From an uncultured Oceanospirillaceae bacterium (lineage in GTDB: Bacteria; Pseudomonadota; Gammaproteobacteria; Pseudomonadales; Balneatricaceae): a DNA stretch of 48,608 bases. Below, one piece after another: positions 10,605 through 17,737 of this stretch. The stretch lies in contig CAJXNY010000037.1 in assembly GCA_913057435.1 (NCBI GenBank), forward strand, positions 1 to 48,608, given 5' to 3'. The position numbers and the translations under genes are program-made. Numbering within the stretch: the stretch's first letter is position 1; every line of letters starts with the position of its first letter. The notes beneath the pieces are model-generated. The model saw only the letters and a program-made list of their open reading frames with translations, ran no database searches and was not told the DNA's origin.

Positions 10605-10626
10605 AAAGGCCGCAAATGCGACCTTT
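10605..10626. terminator. Terminator between bolA and aer
   Basis: The stem aaaggccgc / gcgaccttt has one mismatch, a 4-base loop, an A run on the left and a T-rich right flank. On the - strand, the direction of bolA, the stem ends in seven Ts, about 105 bases past the bolA stop. Confidence 0.75.
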
Positions 10627-10729
10627 AATTTTTTTATTTTAAGACAAGTTGACCCCTGTCAGCCTGGAGCGTTTGATCAGGAAAACACCCTATCGTTTGC
10701 CAATTAAAACTTACATAAAATATATAAGC

Positions 10730-11044
10730 CTACTCTGACTTCGAGCCACCCATGCAATCGGGGGATAAGGGAGCACTCTGCTCTCGAGCCGACCACTCAT
10801 CGGCAGTGTAGAGGTGCATAGACAGTGCATGTACAGGGCCTGCTAACTCCTCAGCACAGATTTTATAAACCAGCTGATGACGCTGTACCAATCGCTTGCC
10901 CTCAAATTGATCGGACACAATCACGACTCTGAAGTGTGACTCCTGAGCGGGGCCACTGTGCATATGACTCTCGTTCTCTATCTCTATCTGGACAGGCGTC
11001 AGTGCCTTAATAATTTTAGAATGAATAGATTTTTCAATAGACAT
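10730..11044 (-). CDS. bolA: BolA family protein
   Basis: BolA proteins pair with monothiol glutaredoxins to bind [2Fe-2S] clusters, and BolA itself also affects cell shape and biofilm genes in enterobacteria. The 104-residue product has the class II KH-like fold motifs: NESHMHSGPAQESHFRVV, then GKRLVQRHQLVYKICAEEL and VHALSMHLYTADEW. The conserved RHQLVY/HAL pattern and the candidate ligand histidines are intact. AGGAA lies upstream of the ATG. It starts 36 bases after the DUF3422 stop, so it is probably the last gene of a three-gene operon. Confidence 0.93.
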   Translation of the reverse strand: MSIEKSIHSKIIKALTPVQIEIENESHMHSGPAQESHFRVVIVSDQFEGKRLVQRHQLVYKICAEELAGPVHALSMHLYTADEWSAREQSAPLSPDCMGGSKSE

Positions 11045-11080
11045 AATACATTCCTAATAAATAATTAGTTATCTATGAAC

Positions 11081-12418
11081 TTAATCATCGACTTTATCTG
11101 TTGCTAGCCGCAAAAAATGACGATGAATCCGACGGGTGAAAAACCAGACTGTACCCACAATCAGCGGAACAGATAACCCAAGCACCAGGCTTTTGTCGAA
11201 TTCAACCCCTCTGTTATAGAAAGCCTCCAGCAGGTATTTAACCAGGCCGACGGCATAATAACTGATCGCAGCAACAGACAGCCCTTCGACTGTATGCTGC
11301 ATCATTAACTGAATGCGTGAGCGCCGATCCATCGATGCCAGTAACTGCTGGTTTTGCGCCTGAATCGACAGCTCAACACGGGTGCGCATCATATCCGAAA
11401 CCCGGTCAATCCGCCGCGACAGGTCCTCCAGCCGTTTACCCACGGCTTCACAGGTTCGCACTGCAGGGGTTAACCGGCGCGTCATAAACTCACTGATGGT
11501 CAGGTGGCCAGACACCTCATCCTCTCGCAACTCAGACAAACGCTGCATCACCAATGCGTGATACGCCTGGGTCGCACTAAAGCGGAATGTTGAATCAGCA
11601 CGGCAGGACTCAACCCGGGCTGCCATATCCGTCAGCTGCGACAGAATTTCCTGCTCATTATGTGCCTGAGAGCGCAATGCTAACCGACCGGTAACGGCCG
11701 CCAGCTCAGCATCCATCTCCGCCAGCGCCGGGCTGAATTTACGTGCCGTCTCCAGTGCCAGTAGCGCCATCAACCGATAGGTCTCAATCTCCATGAGCCG
11801 CTGTACAAGTCGCCCCAACTGGCTATCGCTCATCTTTTTGTTGTAGACAAGAATGCGACCAAAGCCATCACTGTGCAGCTGAAATGTCGTCCAGACTCTG
11901 GCGTCACCATTTTGTGGGCTGCTCCCCACCAGGCGCATCCCTTCAAAGTAACGCTTAACCACCGGCAACATGAGATCCCGCTGATCACGACCATCCTCAA
12001 CCGCCACATGAAAAGCCGCCACCACTAACCCCGGCAACCGGCTCAGCCAACCCGAGGGCAACAGACTAATGGCCATTTGCTCGAATGGACTGGCACTGCC
12101 CTGCCCTGCAGTGTCGGGTAAACAGGTAAACGTATAGCTGGAAAATTCCATGTGTTTTTCACGGCGAATTTTCAGCGGTCCCGCTTCCAGCTCAATACAG
12201 ATACTGTCTTTTAAGGGCGCAACAATTTCCAACGCCTCACACAGCTCACACAGGTGTGTAAACTGCTGATGCTTTTCATCCTCCGTGCACTGCACTGCAA
12301 TATGGGTCACACGGGAAGGGGTTGGAATAACCTGAAAAGGACGCGAGTGTAACTCGGCATAGAGGCTGTCACGTTGCGGGTGCAGCGTCATGACATCAGG
12401 TAAGGTCTGAATCATCAT
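11081..12418 (-). CDS. DUF3422 family membrane protein
   Basis: This is a 445-residue protein of the DUF3422 family, function unknown. The family signature is at the N-terminus (LHPQRDSLYAELHSRPF) and a long helical, coiled-coil-rich middle follows. Two hydrophobic segments at the C-terminus, about residues 380-400 (AISYYAVGLVKYLLEAFY) and 412-432 (LVLGLSVPLIVGTVWFF), place it in the inner membrane with most of the protein cytoplasmic. The start is either of two adjacent ATG codons (12418 or 12415); GGAG fits 12415 slightly better. The preceding gene ends 8 bases upstream, and bolA follows after 36 bases, so the three are probably co-transcribed. Confidence 0.9.
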   Translation of the reverse strand: MMIQTLPDVMTLHPQRDSLYAELHSRPFQVIPTPSRVTHIAVQCTEDEKHQQFTHLCELCEALEIVAPLKDSICIELEAGPLKIRREKHMEFSSYTFTCLPDTAGQGSASPFEQMAISLLPSGWLSRLPGLVVAAFHVAVEDGRDQRDLMLPVVKRYFEGMRLVGSSPQNGDARVWTTFQLHSDGFGRILVYNKKMSDSQLGRLVQRLMEIETYRLMALLALETARKFSPALAEMDAELAAVTGRLALRSQAHNEQEILSQLTDMAARVESCRADSTFRFSATQAYHALVMQRLSELREDEVSGHLTISEFMTRRLTPAVRTCEAVGKRLEDLSRRIDRVSDMMRTRVELSIQAQNQQLLASMDRRSRIQLMMQHTVEGLSVAAISYYAVGLVKYLLEAFYNRGVEFDKSLVLGLSVPLIVGTVWFFTRRIHRHFLRLATDKVDD

Positions 12419-12426
12419 TCACTCCA

Positions 12427-12789
12427 CTACTGTTCCAGCTCGGCGGTCATTAACGGCTGACGGCTCAGATCCAGCGCCAGCACCTGAGGCTTCAGCTCAA
12501 ACCATGTTTGAAACATCGCCTGATCTCGCTCGCAAGGCCAATGGTCTTCAAACTCATCCCAGGCCGCCAGCTCATTCTCAAACATTGCCGACCAGTGAGC
12601 CTTGATGGCCTGAAGAAACGCATCTTCAGCCTCCACTTCATCGATCAGATAAACAGTTCCTTCCTGACGATGCTCATCCAGCGTCATAGCCTGATTCAGT
12701 GCTTCATCATCCTGGGGCAAACGAGAGACCCAGTCGACAAAGGGTTGACGTGGCAGCACGGAAAAAGCAGAGCGGTTTAGTAACTTCAT
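12427..12789 (-). CDS. Small conserved hypothetical protein
   Basis: This is a 120-residue acidic soluble protein with many tryptophans (WVSRLP, HWSAMF, AAWDEFEDHWP, QTWFEL). I recall similar small proteins in pseudomonads that begin with the same basic-then-PFVDW pattern, but I know no function. There is no signal peptide or membrane segment. It is the first gene of the DUF3422-bolA group, with 8 bases to the next ORF. Its start is 67 bases from the divergent gene at 12857, so both promoters must lie in that gap. Confidence 0.75.
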   Translation of the reverse strand: MKLLNRSAFSVLPRQPFVDWVSRLPQDDEALNQAMTLDEHRQEGTVYLIDEVEAEDAFLQAIKAHWSAMFENELAAWDEFEDHWPCERDQAMFQTWFELKPQVLALDLSRQPLMTAELEQ

Positions 12790-12856
12790 GATGTCGGTCC
12801 CGAAACTTATCTATATACTCGGGCCTTTGCCTGGCCCGCATGGATACTGTTCCTGA

Positions 12857-13549
12857 GTGATCATACCCGTCTTATCGCAACTTCACAGCCGTTCTGAATG
12901 GATTGAGTTCTGTCGCAGGGAAACACCTTACTGTTATGTAGAGTCCCCGCAATGCCTGGTTGACATGCAAACCACCTACCTGCAGCTGACGTTACTCCAA
13001 GCAGATAAGCAAGGCCGTGACGCCATCAAATACAGCCTGGGATCCCGCCTGTCCGTGGAGCCGGTCTGGCAGCTTATCAAATCCTGTGACTGGCAACTGG
13101 AGCGTGTTATCGGGGGGCTGGAGTCGATGGATTTTAGCAGTAACGTCCGTGATAACTCGCTACTCAAAGCCCATACCGACATCACTGTACGCAAGTTTTT
13201 TTCAAAAGAGCGCGCGTTGATTGCACCCTCAATGCTGGGGAGCCTGCATCCGGTCACAGGTGAACCAGCAATCTGGGATGGCGGTACGCTGGCTCGATTA
13301 CTGGCCAACCAGCAATTCAGGCAGTATCGCAGCGGCCCGGATAACAGCCGTAACGCTGATGCAAACAGCCTGTTACTGGATATTATTCAGAATCCGCAGC
13401 AGTGGCTGGGCCAGCGCCATAACGGCAAACTGCACCTGTTCAACCGCACCACTGAAGCAGCGCAGCTGCATAACCATGCCAGCTTACTGCCTGATTTTCG
13501 CAGGCCGCCACCACGTTTACTGCCTCGCCGCTCTCCTCTGGCACGCTAA
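12857..13549 (+). CDS. Hypothetical protein, 230 residues
   Basis: I do not recognise the family. The frame starts at GTG 12857 with no good ribosome site, so a later start is possible. The product is soluble, without signal peptide or membrane helices, and ends in an arginine/proline-rich tail (PPPRLLPRRSPLAR). Residues around 95-130 contain SSNVRDNSLLKAHTD and KFFSKERALI, and the following part has HPVTGEPAIWDGGTLARLL. Composition resembles the neighbouring real genes, and no competing frame is plausible here. It converges on the lambda-P-like gene with an 18-base gap. Confidence 0.6.
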   Translation: MIIPVLSQLHSRSEWIEFCRRETPYCYVESPQCLVDMQTTYLQLTLLQADKQGRDAIKYSLGSRLSVEPVWQLIKSCDWQLERVIGGLESMDFSSNVRDNSLLKAHTDITVRKFFSKERALIAPSMLGSLHPVTGEPAIWDGGTLARLLANQQFRQYRSGPDNSRNADANSLLLDIIQNPQQWLGQRHNGKLHLFNRTTEAAQLHNHASLLPDFRRPPPRLLPRRSPLAR

Positions 13550-13567
13550 CACACCAGGCGAGAAACC

Positions 13568-14371
13568 TTAATCCGGCAATGACAGCGTGATACCACGTTC
13601 AACACATTTCAGCTCAGACTGCTGGCGAAACCGCTTGCGCACTTTGCTGTAACGAGGCTTAGTCATATAAAACAGCAGCTTGGAGGCCTCACGCATATCA
13701 AGTCCGGCCGCTGCACTCCAGCGCTCCATCTCCTCAATCATGGTGTTATCCGAGCGATCAGGTAATGCCTGCACTACCGGCTCCTCCAGCGATTCACCCT
13801 CACGCACTCGACGGCTCAGCAGATCATAGTTATAGCTGAACAACGGGTAGATCCGTTTTTCAGGCTCACTGCGTATTTCAAACCAGCCTGTTGCCCGCCC
13901 GGCCTGATAAACTGCCGGGTGGCTCCAGTGGTGCTTCGTTGGTGTCAGGGCAAAGCGGCAGGCCTCTTCGTACGCCATACGCACCGATGGCAGACCAAAA
14001 TCACCGGTACGGCTACGCAGAATATCCAGAAATTCTGACACCGTCGGCATCCAGGCCAGCTGAGCCTTACAGTGGTCAACCGCCATCACCAGCTCGCGCT
14101 CGCCGTAGCTACGCAGGCTCAACGCCCACTCCCGCTTGGCAATACGAATCTCATTTTCAGTTTCAAAGCAGCTTTTGAACTTATGCCCATAGATCGCCAT
14201 AAACCGCGCAAAGATCATATTGACGTGCGCTTTCGTTTCTAGCGGAATGGCATCGGCCTGAGGCGCCTGTTGCTGCCCCGGGTCCGCATTACCAGTCGGT
14301 GTCTTTGATGTCCATGATGGCTGCGGTAACCCGTTTCCGGTTCTCGCGAGTATCTCGGCGGGCGTTTTCAT
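13568..14371 (-). CDS. Lambda P-like replicative helicase loader (DopE-type)
   Basis: The 267-residue product has the domain of phage lambda replication protein P, which captures DnaB helicase and delivers it to an origin. Aligning by eye, NMIFARFMAIYGHKF, EIRIAKREWALSLRSYGE, WMPTVSEFLDILRS, GLPSVRMAYEEACR and YNYDLLSRRVREGESLEEPV follow lambda P in the same order. No other phage genes surround it; the neighbours are housekeeping genes. This fits the published idea of domesticated lambda O/P pairs (named DopC/DopE, as I recall) replacing DnaC or DciA. The start is ATG 14371 (AAAGGT upstream), overlapping the upstream gene by 83 bases; a GTG at 14422 is possible but has no ribosome site. It is last in a four-gene operon. 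Confidence 0.78.
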   Translation of the reverse strand: MKTPAEILARTGNGLPQPSWTSKTPTGNADPGQQQAPQADAIPLETKAHVNMIFARFMAIYGHKFKSCFETENEIRIAKREWALSLRSYGERELVMAVDHCKAQLAWMPTVSEFLDILRSRTGDFGLPSVRMAYEEACRFALTPTKHHWSHPAVYQAGRATGWFEIRSEPEKRIYPLFSYNYDLLSRRVREGESLEEPVVQALPDRSDNTMIEEMERWSAAAGLDMREASKLLFYMTKPRYSKVRKRFRQQSELKCVERGITLSLPD

Positions 14372-15236
14372 GACCTGTACCTTTTGGTTCACTACTATCC
14401 TGGTTACGCTGACGGGCTTCACGGGTCTGCTTTCGGATCCACTCCCGTTTCACCCACGCCAGGAATTTCTGATCCCAGTTACTCTCTTTACGGTCTTTAT
14501 CCAGCCAGTAAAGGGTAAATTCATCAAGGCACTCTTCAGCGTATTCGTTTGGAATCGCGTGTCGAGGCAACAACTCGTAGAACGTATCACTGGGCTTCCA
14601 GCCAACAAACATCGGATGGAGCTTCTGATTATGCTCCTCACGCATGTTAAAAACCTGGTGTAGTTCATCCGACTTATCAACTTCAGCTTCCTGCCGACGC
14701 CAGCCCGTACTACCACCAAAAGTGGGTGCCGGGCCCCGCTGCTGCATCAACGTTTCCGGATTGATACGCCGACGCGCTACCCGGCGCACAGCGGCTGACT
14801 CTGCTGGCGGTGTATCATAAACCGGCAGTTCATTGACAGGCTCCAGCACCGGCGGTAACGGCATCACCTCCAGTGGAGCTTCCGGTACAACCGGCGGCGT
14901 CAGCGATTCTTCCCGTGCGGCCATCGGGCTAGCCGTTTGTGGCTCAAGTGGCCATGCCTGACTAACCTGAACCTGGCCATCCTCCAGGAAGCCGACGTCG
15001 ATGGCCTGCAGAGCAACCAGCTCACCGGTCGCAATCGCCAGCTGTTCCTCATTCCAGAACGGCACAAGCTGCAGCCACTGGTCACGACTGATCACAATGG
15101 CCATCGGCTGACTGAGATCTGTCACTAACATGTGCAGTAACTGTTGATACCGCTGTAATAGCAGCGCGCCCTCCAGCCCATATGTCTGGACCTGGGAGGG
15201 GTATACAAGAAAAGGTTGTTCTGGCATTGGCGCCAT
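14289..15236 (-). CDS. DnaT/lambda O-like replication protein (DopC-type)
   Basis: This 315-residue protein is the likely partner of the lambda P-like product. Its N-terminal ~90 residues look like a winged-helix unit (YGLEGALLLQRYQQLLHM, then SRDQWLQLVPFWNEEQLA). A proline-rich linker spans about 95-190. The C-terminal region (HPMFVGWKPSDTFYELLP, YAEECLDEFTLYWLDKD, NWDQKFLAWVKREW) matches the ssDNA-binding domain of primosomal DnaT in tryptophan spacing. It ends in a basic tail (TRENRKRVTAAI). I infer a role in helping load DnaB. ATG 15236 has only a weak ribosome site (GGGAA); ATG 15227 is an alternative. It starts 39 bases after the CBS gene and overlaps the next gene. Confidence 0.72.
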   Translation of the reverse strand: MAPMPEQPFLVYPSQVQTYGLEGALLLQRYQQLLHMLVTDLSQPMAIVISRDQWLQLVPFWNEEQLAIATGELVALQAIDVGFLEDGQVQVSQAWPLEPQTASPMAAREESLTPPVVPEAPLEVMPLPPVLEPVNELPVYDTPPAESAAVRRVARRRINPETLMQQRGPAPTFGGSTGWRRQEAEVDKSDELHQVFNMREEHNQKLHPMFVGWKPSDTFYELLPRHAIPNEYAEECLDEFTLYWLDKDRKESNWDQKFLAWVKREWIRKQTREARQRNQDSSEPKGTGHENARRDTRENRKRVTAAIMDIKDTDW

Positions 15237-15275
15237 ACAGCGGTTCCCGTTAACTCTGAGCTGAAGAATAAGCGT

Positions 15276-15668
15276 TCAGCCATCGGCGGTTGCCCGGTAC
15301 GTGGGCCTACCCTGGCTGGGTAAACGCCTCACGGCCCGCAACACGTCACAACGACTGATCTGACCGGCCAGTTTACCACGATGTACCGCCGGTAAACGAC
15401 GTCGTCCCTGTTCAGTAAATATTTTTGCCACGGCGATAATATCCGCGTCATAGCCAATCGTTTCCACCTGACGCGTCATACAGTCACCGACAACGCTACC
15501 CCAGGCCAAGATCACGATTGACCGCAGACAGCCGGCTTCAGAAAGAATCCCTGCCAGCAAGCCCTGCTCATCCACCACCGGCGCACCGGATATGTGATAT
15601 TCCAACACCTGGTTGACCGCCCTACCTGGCAAAACAGGGTCAGTTGAAGACCACTGTTTTATTGCCAT
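15276..15668 (-). CDS. CBS-domain protein
   Basis: This is a 130-residue stand-alone pair of CBS motifs, the adenosyl-nucleotide-sensing module. CBS1 is VNQVLEYHISGAPVVDEQG then LAGILSEAGCL; CBS2 is VVGDCMTRQVETIG, FTEQGRRRLPAVHRGKLAGQ and SRCDVLRAV. The first repeat is short at its N-terminus because the coding region begins inside the end of purU. ATG 15668 overlaps purU by 29 bases in another frame, and I find no better start. It has no effector domain, so it may regulate a partner; neighbours offer folate one-carbon metabolism (purU) and helicase loading. Any link between nucleotide sensing and those is inference. Confidence 0.8.
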   Translation of the reverse strand: MAIKQWSSTDPVLPGRAVNQVLEYHISGAPVVDEQGLLAGILSEAGCLRSIVILAWGSVVGDCMTRQVETIGYDADIIAVAKIFTEQGRRRLPAVHRGKLAGQISRCDVLRAVRRLPSQGRPTYRATADG

Positions 15669-16494
15669 GCACCAGGACGCGATCTTCCAGATGCCAGCGC
15701 AAGCCACGGGAGAGCACGTTTTTCTCCACATCCTTACCCTGTCGAACCATATCTTCTGGCAAATCGCGGTGACTAATGCGGGTAACATCCTGATCAATTA
15801 TCGGTCCGGCATCCAGGTCCTGGGTTACGTAATGACAGGTGGCCCCGATCAGTTTAACCCCACGAACATGCGCCTGGTGGTAAGGCCGGGCACCTGCAAA
15901 GGATGGCAGGAAGCTGTGATGGATATTAATGATTTGACGCTCGTATTGAGCACAGATATCTTCCGGCAGAATCTGCATATAGCGTGCCAACACCACAGTA
16001 TCTGCAGCATGTTCACGGATAAGGCGACTGACCTCAGCAAAATGCGGCTGCTTATTCGTCTTATCCACTGGAACATGGAAGTACGGAATCCCGTGCCATT
16101 CCACCATGGAACGCAGGTCATCATGGTTAGAGATCACACAGGGGATCTCACAGTCCAGTTCGCCGGCATGGTAGCGATAGAGCAGGTCCGCCAGACAATG
16201 GGCATCACGACTGGCCATCAACACGACCCGTTTTGGGCTAGCCGAATCGTTAATCTGCCAGCTCATCTCAAATGAGCGGGCGATCGGGCTGAATGCCTCC
16301 TCCAGCTGTTCAAGGCTGAAGGGCAAGGAGTCCGCTTTAATTTCTACCCGCATGAAGAACCAGCCGATGCTGGTATCTGAATGCTGGTTAGCATCGGTAA
16401 TTGACCCACCATGGCTGGAGATAAAATTACTCACCATGGATACAATGCCGACCCGGTCAGGGCAGGCCAGTACGAGACGGAATCTACGTTCCAT
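15640..16494 (-). CDS. purU: Formyltetrahydrofolate deformylase PurU
   Basis: PurU hydrolyses 10-formyl-THF to formate and THF, balancing one-carbon pools and feeding formate to PurT. The 284-residue length is typical. An N-terminal ACT domain (residues 1-80, LVLACPDRVGIVSMVSNFI) is followed by a formyltransferase fold with MASRDAHCLADLL, VVLARYMQILPEDIC, the catalytic INIHHSFLPSF (Asn-His) and LDAGPIIDQDV (catalytic Asp). The ATG at 16494 has CGGAG 11-12 bases upstream. It heads the operon purU-CBS-dopC-like-dopE-like. phhB lies 77 bases upstream on the same strand. Confidence 0.96.
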   Translation of the reverse strand: MERRFRLVLACPDRVGIVSMVSNFISSHGGSITDANQHSDTSIGWFFMRVEIKADSLPFSLEQLEEAFSPIARSFEMSWQINDSASPKRVVLMASRDAHCLADLLYRYHAGELDCEIPCVISNHDDLRSMVEWHGIPYFHVPVDKTNKQPHFAEVSRLIREHAADTVVLARYMQILPEDICAQYERQIINIHHSFLPSFAGARPYHQAHVRGVKLIGATCHYVTQDLDAGPIIDQDVTRISHRDLPEDMVRQGKDVEKNVLSRGLRWHLEDRVLVHGNKTVVFN

Positions 16495-16571
16495 TGTTGT
16501 CTCAGCTCCGTAAAAGCAAAATAGGCAAATGATAAAAAGCGGATAATTCTATCAGCCCAAGGGGGCTAACA

Positions 16572-16925
16572 CTACTGAGCACTGAGCTGACTGAATAGAC
16601 GATCAGTCTGCGCCGCACAGACAAAGTCATTTTGATGCAGCCCACCAATCGCATGGGTGTACCAGGTTACCTCCACCGCCCCCCAACGCGTCAGCAAATC
16701 AGGATGGTGGTTGTGCTGCTCAGCCAGCGCACCGACGGCGCTGGTAAAATGTAGCGCCTGAGCAAAATCATTGAACCGGAAACAACAAAACAGCTTCGCC
16801 TGTGTATCCAGATCACAACGCTGCCAGCCAGGCAGCTGCGTCAGCCAGGCAACAGCCTGCTCTTCAGTTACTTTAGGCGCACCTGCATGGCAGGCCTCAC
16901 AGGGTAAGTCCAGCAGCGAGTTCAT
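16572..16925 (-). CDS. phhB: Pterin-4-alpha-carbinolamine dehydratase PhhB
   Basis: PhhB dehydrates the 4a-hydroxytetrahydropterin formed by phenylalanine hydroxylase, regenerating the pterin cofactor. The 117-residue product carries the full active-site signature EQHNHHPDL...VTWYTHAIGGLHQNDF, with His73, His74 and His91 in the expected positions. Two cysteine-containing repeats near the N-terminus (PCEACH) resemble the Pseudomonas protein. TGGAGA lies about 10 bases before the ATG. No phhA is in the window, so the partner hydroxylase would be elsewhere or the protein may serve another pterin enzyme. It is divergent from alkB. Confidence 0.95.
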   Translation of the reverse strand: MNSLLDLPCEACHAGAPKVTEEQAVAWLTQLPGWQRCDLDTQAKLFCCFRFNDFAQALHFTSAVGALAEQHNHHPDLLTRWGAVEVTWYTHAIGGLHQNDFVCAAQTDRLFSQLSAQ

Positions 16926-16996
16926 GATTATATTCTCCAGATTCTGTTACTCTGAGCATAGCGAGCAACCCCTCAACAGAGCAATTTCCCACAACA

Positions 16997-17596
16997 ATGA
17001 TCCACCACGACGACCCGTTAGACGATGGCGAATTACTTTACCTGCCAGCCTTTCTGCCCAGCTCTGACGCCAGCCAGCTGCTACAGCAACTGAGCAATGA
17101 GGTCAGCTGGCGTCAGGAACAGATCACCCTGTATGGCAAAACCCATAATATCCCCCGCCTGCAGGCATTTCAGGGAGAGCCGGGGCTACACTATCGATAT
17201 TCCCGCCTGAACCTGACCAGCACCACCTGGCATCCAGCCATTACCAGCTTGTTACCCAGGCTAGAACAACAGTGCGCCAGCCAATTCAACTGTGCCCTGC
17301 TCAACCTTTATCGTGACGGTAATGATGCAATGGGCTGGCACAGCGACGACGAACCTGAACTGGGCCAGAACCCGGTGATCGCCTCACTGAGCCTGGGCCA
17401 GAGCCGCCGATTTTTACTGCGCCACAAACAGCACCCACAGCAGAAAAAAATAGAGCTCACCTTACATCACGGTGATCTGTTAGTGATGTCCGGCAACACC
17501 CAGCACAACTGGCAGCACAGCTGCCCTCGCACCCGAAAAGCACTGAACCCACGTATAAACCTGACCTTTCGGCAGATTCTGAACCCCGGTGCATGA
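16997..17596 (+). CDS. alkB: AlkB-type 2-oxoglutarate/Fe(II) DNA repair dioxygenase
   Basis: The product oxidatively removes alkyl lesions such as 1-methyladenine and 3-methylcytosine from nucleic acid, using 2-oxoglutarate, O2 and Fe(II). In 199 residues I see the iron ligands H115xD117 (MGWHSDDEPEL) and H174 (NWQHSCP), the 2-oxoglutarate-binding arginines in NPRINLTFR (R186, R192), and the substrate-side NLYRDGNDAMGWH. The sequence is closer to the ALKBH2/3-like bacterial branch than to E. coli AlkB, based on the HSCPRTRKALNPRINLTFR block. The ribosome site before ATG 16997 is weak. It is divergent from phhB, 71 bases apart. Confidence 0.93.
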   Translation: MIHHDDPLDDGELLYLPAFLPSSDASQLLQQLSNEVSWRQEQITLYGKTHNIPRLQAFQGEPGLHYRYSRLNLTSTTWHPAITSLLPRLEQQCASQFNCALLNLYRDGNDAMGWHSDDEPELGQNPVIASLSLGQSRRFLLRHKQHPQQKKIELTLHHGDLLVMSGNTQHNWQHSCPRTRKALNPRINLTFRQILNPGA

Positions 17597-17604
17597 CCAC
17601 CGGG
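17585..17604 (+). terminator. Possible terminator at alkB 3' end
   Basis: A 7-bp GC-rich stem (cccggtg / caccggg) with a 6-base loop spans the alkB stop codon. A five-T run follows after 10 bases, so it is a weak intrinsic terminator candidate at best. Confidence 0.4.
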
Positions 17605-17737
17605 CAATTCTGACTTTTTGTGCTTAACTGAAGTCAGCCACGAGCAGCAGTCCATAATAAAACAGCCATGGGTGGCATAACGCAAGCGTTCTGACCTTCA
17701 GGTTCAGGCCCTTATCAATGGATGAAAATGACGCCCC

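Noticed and set aside
13568-15236. Prophage remnant
   Set aside because: Apart from the O/P-like pair there are no integrase, structural, lysis or repressor genes, no composition change, and the genes are in an operon with purU. Domestication is the simpler reading.
15613-16275. Open + strand frame of 220 codons
   Set aside because: Antisense to purU, with no family resemblance.
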